A DNA stretch of 19,751 nucleotides from positions 1-19,751 of the forward strand of contig CAJTYI010000057.1 in NCBI GenBank assembly GCA_910584215.1. Direction: 5' to 3'. Under the pieces are notes generated by a model. The model was not told the origin of the DNA. It saw nothing but the letters and a program-made list of their open reading frames with translations, and searched no databases. This stretch comes from an uncultured Roseburia sp. GTDB lineage: Bacteria; Bacillota; Clostridia; Lachnospirales; Lachnospiraceae. Made by a program: the position numbers and the translations under genes. This document shows positions 16,334-19,751 of this stretch, piece after piece (within the stretch, counting starts at the first letter, position 1; each line of letters begins with the position of its first letter).

Positions 16334-17142
16334 ATCGTAAATTATTATTTGTGGATTTGGATGGCACCTTGATGAGTGATGACGGAACGGTTTCTCTGCG
16401 CAACAGGGAGGCGATTCATCAGATGGTAAAAGAGGGACACTATATTGCCTTTGCGACCGGACGCCCGGTCGAGTCTGCGAGAGCATTTGCGAAGGAGCTC
16501 AAATTGACGCAGACCGGGTGTTATATCGTCGCCTTTAACGGTGCGATTTTTTATGATTGTGCCGCGGACCGCATCCTGTTTCGGCGTTCGATGCCGGTCG
16601 AGGTAGTGCTGGAGCTGTTTGAACGGGCGCAGAAGGCGGGGATTTATGTGCACACATACAATAAGATGGATGTGTTAGCCGTTCGCCATACAAAAGAACT
16701 CGACTCCTATTTAAAACGCACCAATCTGACCTACAAGCTGGCGCACAACATTATGGATATCTTAGAGGAGGAGCCGCCGAAAGTGCTTTTGATTGATCTG
16801 AAAGGGAAAGAGCGTCTGGTGCGGTTTCAAAAAGACAATGCCGCGTGGGCAAAAGGAAAGACTAACAACTTTTTTGCCAGCGATGAATATCTCGAATATT
16901 GTCCCGACCAGACAGGAAAGGAGATCGGCGTGAAATATCTGACCGATATCTTAAGTCTGCCTTTTGAGAGTACCATTGCAGTCGGGGACGAACAGAATGA
17001 TATCCGTCTGATTGAGGAGGCATGTATGGGCGTTGCGGTCAAAAATGCGGTGCCTGCCGTAAAAGAGGCGGCAGATTTCGTGACGGAGAGCGACAACAAT
17101 CACGATGCCATCGCGGAAGTGATCGAGCGCTTTGTGCTTTAA
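16330..17142 (+). CDS. Cof-type HAD-superfamily phosphatase
   Basis: A 270-residue hydrolase of HAD subfamily IIB (Cof/YidA-like), which usually dephosphorylates sugar phosphates or small phosphorylated metabolites in the cytosol. Motif I is VDLDGT, with nucleophile D9 and acid/base D11; K197 in GKEIGV is motif III; GDEQND (219-224) is motif IV. The cap domain lies between about residues 80 and 185. The exact substrate cannot be told. The start has a strong AGGAGG (16319-16324) 5 bases upstream. It lies 151 bases after ppk1 across a spacer with repeats, and 117 bases before the purine nucleoside phosphorylase, so it may be transcribed on its own or as part of either unit. Confidence 0.92.
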   Translation: MNRKLLFVDLDGTLMSDDGTVSLRNREAIHQMVKEGHYIAFATGRPVESARAFAKELKLTQTGCYIVAFNGAIFYDCAADRILFRRSMPVEVVLELFERAQKAGIYVHTYNKMDVLAVRHTKELDSYLKRTNLTYKLAHNIMDILEEEPPKVLLIDLKGKERLVRFQKDNAAWAKGKTNNFFASDEYLEYCPDQTGKEIGVKYLTDILSLPFESTIAVGDEQNDIRLIEEACMGVAVKNAVPAVKEAADFVTESDNNHDAIAEVIERFVL

Positions 17143-17185
17143 TATTGAGAGAGAAATGTTTGACATACATACTTGATGCGAAACG

Positions 17186-17254
17186 GCGTTTATGCGGCAG
17201 AGAAAATCTGACATTTTGCTCGCCTCCTTGGCATAAAACGCTTCGGAATGGAGG
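17186..17254 (+). promoter_or_regulatory. Strong leader hairpin with candidate anti-Shine-Dalgarno
   Basis: A long imperfect hairpin can be drawn directly before the purine nucleoside phosphorylase. GCGTTTATGC (17186-17195) pairs with GCATAAAACGC (17231-17241, one bulged A). GGC (17196-17198) pairs with GCC (17222-17224), GAG (17200-17202) with CTC (17219-17221), and AAAAT (17203-17207) with ATTTT (17113-17117 offset, i.e. 17213-17217) around a CTGAC loop. In addition CCTCC (17223-17227) is complementary to the Shine-Dalgarno GGAGG (17250-17254), and shares bases with the hairpin. No U-run follows, so it is not a terminator. It resembles a translational switch, but no known riboswitch class is recognised. 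Confidence 0.5.
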
Positions 17255-17259
17255 AAAAG

Positions 17260-18081
17260 ATGAATCACATATACGAGAAGTTACAGAAAGCTTACCGGAG
17301 TTTTCAGGAAAAAATCGAGTTCAGGCCGCAGGTGGCCTTGGTTTTGGGGTCTGGCCTGGGCAATTACGGAAATCATATCCATGTGGAAGCAACGCTTGCT
17401 TACAGTGAGATCGAAGGATTTCCTGTGTCTACGGTGCCGGGGCACACGGGGCGTTACATCTTTGGCTATGTGGGCGAAGTGCCCGTTGTCTGTATGCAGG
17501 GGCGCGTTCACTATTACGAGGGCTACGAGATGTCCGATGTCGTTTTGCCAATCCGGTTGATGAAGTTAATGGGGGCCAATACACTGTTTCTCACCAATGC
17601 AGCCGGAGGGATTAAGCAGGGGATGCATGCCGGCGATTTGATGTTGATAACCGATCAGATCGCGAGCTTTGTGCCGTCGCCGCTGCGCGGGGCCAATATC
17701 GACGAGCTAGGCGTGCGTTTTCCTGACATGAGCCGCGTCTACGATCTCCGTTTGCAAAGGCTGGCAAAAAAAGCGGCGATGGACTTAAAGATCGACCTGC
17801 AGGAGGGCGTTTATATCCAGTTGCCCGGCCCGCAGTTTGAGACGCCGCACGAAGTTGCCATGTGCCGGACTTTAGGAGCCGATGCGGTGGGCATGAGCAC
17901 GGCATGTGAAGCGATTGCCGCAAAACATATGGGGATGCATGTGGTCGGGATTTCCTGCATCTCCAATCTTGCCAGCGGCATCAGCCCGTTTTCCCTCTCC
18001 CATGAGGAGGTGCAGGAGACGGCGGACCGCGTGGCGGAACAGTTTGAAAGCCTGGTAACGAGAGTGATCTGCCAGATATAA
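17260..18081 (+). CDS. punA: Purine nucleoside phosphorylase, family I trimeric type
   Basis: The enzyme splits purine nucleosides with phosphate into free base and (deoxy)ribose 1-phosphate in purine salvage. The 273 residues show GSGLG (30-34, phosphate loop), PGHTGRY, GRVHYYEGY (from residue 81, with R82, H84 and E87), TNAAGGI (112-118) and GPQFETPHE (190-198, E194 being the base-binding glutamate). N236 in the ISCISNLASGI segment corresponds to the Asn that favours 6-oxopurines (inosine, guanosine) in trimeric PNPs. ATG 17260 is chosen over ATG 17248 because the latter overlaps TGGAGG (17249-17254), which is 5 bases before 17260. The amidohydrolase gene follows after 19 bases, suggesting a salvage operon. 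A foldable leader precedes it. Confidence 0.94.
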   Translation: MNHIYEKLQKAYRSFQEKIEFRPQVALVLGSGLGNYGNHIHVEATLAYSEIEGFPVSTVPGHTGRYIFGYVGEVPVVCMQGRVHYYEGYEMSDVVLPIRLMKLMGANTLFLTNAAGGIKQGMHAGDLMLITDQIASFVPSPLRGANIDELGVRFPDMSRVYDLRLQRLAKKAAMDLKIDLQEGVYIQLPGPQFETPHEVAMCRTLGADAVGMSTACEAIAAKHMGMHVVGISCISNLASGISPFSLSHEEVQETADRVAEQFESLVTRVICQI

Positions 18082-18100
18082 GCAAAGAGAGGGAGAACAA

Positions 18101-19384
18101 GTGAAGATACGCTTTTACAATGCCAAAATCTTACAGACGCACGAGAATCACACGTTTTCTGTATTGGACGGGGAACTGTGGGTCGAGGGACAAAAGATTA
18201 CATTTGTCGGAACCGCCAACGAGGCGGCGGGGCGAAAGCCGCCTTGCTGGGAGAGGGAATTCGACGTGCAGGGCAATCTTTTGATGCCCGGCTTTAAGGA
18301 TGCCCACACGCATACGCCGATGACCTTTCTGCGCTCCTTTGCGGACGATTTACCCCTTAAGGAGTGGCTGCATCAGAAAGTTTTTCCCAAAGAGGCGCTG
18401 CTGACAAAGGAAGCCGAATACTGGTTTTCTCTGCTTGGCATCATGGAATATTTAACCAGCGGCATCACGTCAGGGTTTGACATGTACTTTCTGACAAAGG
18501 CGGTGACAAAAGCGGTGGCAGACAGCGGCTTTCGCATGGTGCAGACCAGCGGCGTCAACGATTTTGCCAGCTCGCCGGAGGAGATGGAGGAAGAATATTG
18601 GTACGTCAACGAGCTCTGTGACAGGACGTCCTATCTGGTGGGATTTCATGCCGAGTATACGACGTCCCTGGAAAAGATGCGCAGTGTGGCGGCGGTGGCC
18701 GAAAAATTAAAATCGCCGGTCTGGTTTCACAATGCGGAGACAAAACAGGAGGTGGAGGACTGCAAAAAGCGTTACGGAATGACACCGACACAGCTTGCGG
18801 AGGAATTGCAGATGTTTAACCATGGCGGCGGTGGATACCACTGTATCTGGCTGGAAGAGGACGATTTTGAGATCTTCAAACAGCGGGGCCTTACTGTGGT
18901 GACCAATCCGGCGTCCAATCTGAAGCTGGCTTCCGGCATCTGTCCCGTCAAACGCCTGGTCGATGAGGGGATATCTGTAGCGGTCGGCACCGACGGCCCG
19001 GCCAGCAACAATTGCCTCGATATGTTTCGCGAGATGTTTCTTGTGGCGGCGCTCGCCAAAGTGCGTGAGATGGATGCTAAATGCGTGGCCGCCGAGGAAG
19101 TGCTTTATATGGCGACGGCGGGCGGCGCTCAGGCGATGGGGCTCTTCGATTGTGACGGTTTGGCAGAGGGCAAGTGTGCGGATATCATTATCATCGATTT
19201 AGAGCAGCCCAATATGCAGCCGCAGCATAATATCGTGAAGAATCTCGTCTACAGCGGCAGCAAGCAAAATGTAAAGATGACGATGGTCGATGGAAGAATA
19301 CTCTACGAGGACGGTAAATTTGACATTGGTTTTGCGCCGGAGGAAATCTATCGCAGGGCGGCAGAATTTGCGGGGAAACTGTGA
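18101..19384 (+). CDS. Amidohydrolase, MTA/SAH deaminase-like
   Basis: A 427-residue metal-dependent amidohydrolase of the TrzA/MtaD group. Relatives deaminate 5-methylthioadenosine and S-adenosylhomocysteine, and others act on guanine or pyrimidine-like rings. Metal and catalytic residues of the family are visible: H69 and H71 in DAHTHT, H210 and E213 in FHNAET, H247 in YHCIW, and D298 in GTDG, with NPASNLKLASG between. The N- and C-terminal strands form the usual beta-sandwich around the barrel. The start is GTG 18101, about 6 bases after a GAGAGGGA site, which fits better than any later ATG. Close spacing to the purine nucleoside phosphorylase supports a nucleoside substrate, but specificity is inferred only. 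Confidence 0.85.
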   Translation: MKIRFYNAKILQTHENHTFSVLDGELWVEGQKITFVGTANEAAGRKPPCWEREFDVQGNLLMPGFKDAHTHTPMTFLRSFADDLPLKEWLHQKVFPKEALLTKEAEYWFSLLGIMEYLTSGITSGFDMYFLTKAVTKAVADSGFRMVQTSGVNDFASSPEEMEEEYWYVNELCDRTSYLVGFHAEYTTSLEKMRSVAAVAEKLKSPVWFHNAETKQEVEDCKKRYGMTPTQLAEELQMFNHGGGGYHCIWLEEDDFEIFKQRGLTVVTNPASNLKLASGICPVKRLVDEGISVAVGTDGPASNNCLDMFREMFLVAALAKVREMDAKCVAAEEVLYMATAGGAQAMGLFDCDGLAEGKCADIIIIDLEQPNMQPQHNIVKNLVYSGSKQNVKMTMVDGRILYEDGKFDIGFAPEEIYRRAAEFAGKL

Positions 19385-19388
19385 AAGA

Positions 19389-19466
19389 ATGATCTTGTCA
19401 GAAAAAGAAGAGGCGTTAAGAGAAGCGAAGTTGTTGCTGCGACACAGAGATTTGCAGACATCGTAA
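19389..19466 (+). CDS. Candidate 25-residue ORF
   Basis: A 25-codon frame starts four bases after the amidohydrolase stop and reads MILSEKEEALREAKLL followed by a charged tail. The composition suggests an amphipathic helix. Its ribosome site is poor (GGGGA about 11 bases upstream). Its TAA is immediately followed by another ATG opening a 17-codon frame (19467-19520). It may be a remnant or chance; no homologue is recognised. Confidence 0.2.
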   Translation: MILSEKEEALREAKLLLRHRDLQTS

Positions 19467-19539
19467 ATGGGAAGTATGGAGATAAGAAGCACAAATTTGC
19501 TGCAAAATGACAGCAAATGATGCGGTATGGAGGAATCGG

Positions 19540-19751
19540 ATGCGGGTGATATTTATTCATCACAGCTGCTTTTTAGTGGAAGCAGATGAAAAAGTTTTAT
19601 TATTTGATTGGTTTGACGGTGATAAGTTAGAGGAGCATCATTTTGGCGGCGTGCTGCCGGAGTATGAACCGGACACGCCGTTTTATGTGTTTGCCAGCCA
19701 TAAACACAGAGACCATTTCGATCTCGATGTGCTGCGTTTGGCGGACAGATA
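19540..19751 (+). CDS. MBL-fold metallo-hydrolase, 5' part only
   Basis: The first 70 codons of a gene that continues beyond the window. The zinc-binding motif H-x-H-x-D-H of the metallo-beta-lactamase superfamily is present as SHKHRDHFD (H54, H56, D58, H59). It is preceded by strands reading VIFIHHSCFLVEAD and KVLLFDWFDG, as expected for the beta-sandwich start. The start ATG 19540 has GGAGG (19529-19533) with 6-base spacing. The superfamily includes hydrolases, nucleases and sugar-lactone enzymes; the missing C-terminal part would be needed to choose. It lies 155 bases after the amidohydrolase in the same direction, and I see no strong promoter or terminator in between. Confidence 0.85.
   Translation, partial: MRVIFIHHSCFLVEADEKVLLFDWFDGDKLEEHHFGGVLPEYEPDTPFYVFASHKHRDHFDLDVLRLADR

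Noticed and set aside
17160..17188. Promoter with TTGACA at 17160-17165
   Set aside because: The -35 box is perfect, but nothing resembling a -10 box occurs at 16-18 bases, so I do not call a promoter.

Overview
The window looks like chromosomal DNA of a Gram-positive Clostridia-type bacterium, most likely a Lachnospiraceae relative. The evidence is a PolC-type replicative polymerase, the gene order dxr-rseP-ispG-polC, strong GGAGG ribosome binding sites, roughly 50% GC, and a bifunctional chorismate mutase/prephenate dehydratase. The genus cannot be fixed from the sequence. I see no rRNA, tRNA, CRISPR array, transposase or phage gene.

Region 1 (1-8072). A short GC-rich, foldable segment (1-115) and an AT-rich leader precede a tightly packed operon: dxr and ispG (MEP isoprenoid pathway), rseP (site-2 intramembrane protease) and polC (DNA polymerase III). 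ispG and polC overlap by 4 nt. The cdsA/uppS genes that often sit just upstream of dxr are not in the visible 224 bases.

Region 2 (8073-9953). A small GNAT acetyltransferase gene converges with a minus-strand gene for a membrane-anchored DUF5050-like beta-propeller protein. A hairpin terminator lies between them. A divergent promoter region follows, with good sigma-A-like sites on both strands.

Region 3 (9954-16178). A four-gene run, probably one transcript: pheA (phenylalanine synthesis), a DUF815-type P-loop ATPase, a divergent Ppx/GppA-HD protein, and ppk1 (polyphosphate kinase). The last three are the most interesting part of the window, because a polyphosphate synthase is paired with a Ppx-like protein whose phosphate-binding loops are altered and with an uncharacterised AAA-type ATPase.

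Region 4 (16179-19751). A repeat-rich spacer with two tiny tandem ORFs leads into a Cof-type HAD phosphatase. After it come a purine nucleoside phosphorylase with a strikingly foldable leader, an MTA/SAH deaminase-like amidohydrolase, and the first 70 codons of an MBL-fold hydrolase that runs off the window. The phosphorylase and the deaminase suggest a purine/nucleoside salvage unit.

Most of the window is housekeeping. The best candidates for something undescribed are the ATPase/Ppx-like/PPK1 module, the leader upstream of the purine nucleoside phosphorylase, and the repeat and small-ORF spacer upstream of the HAD phosphatase.
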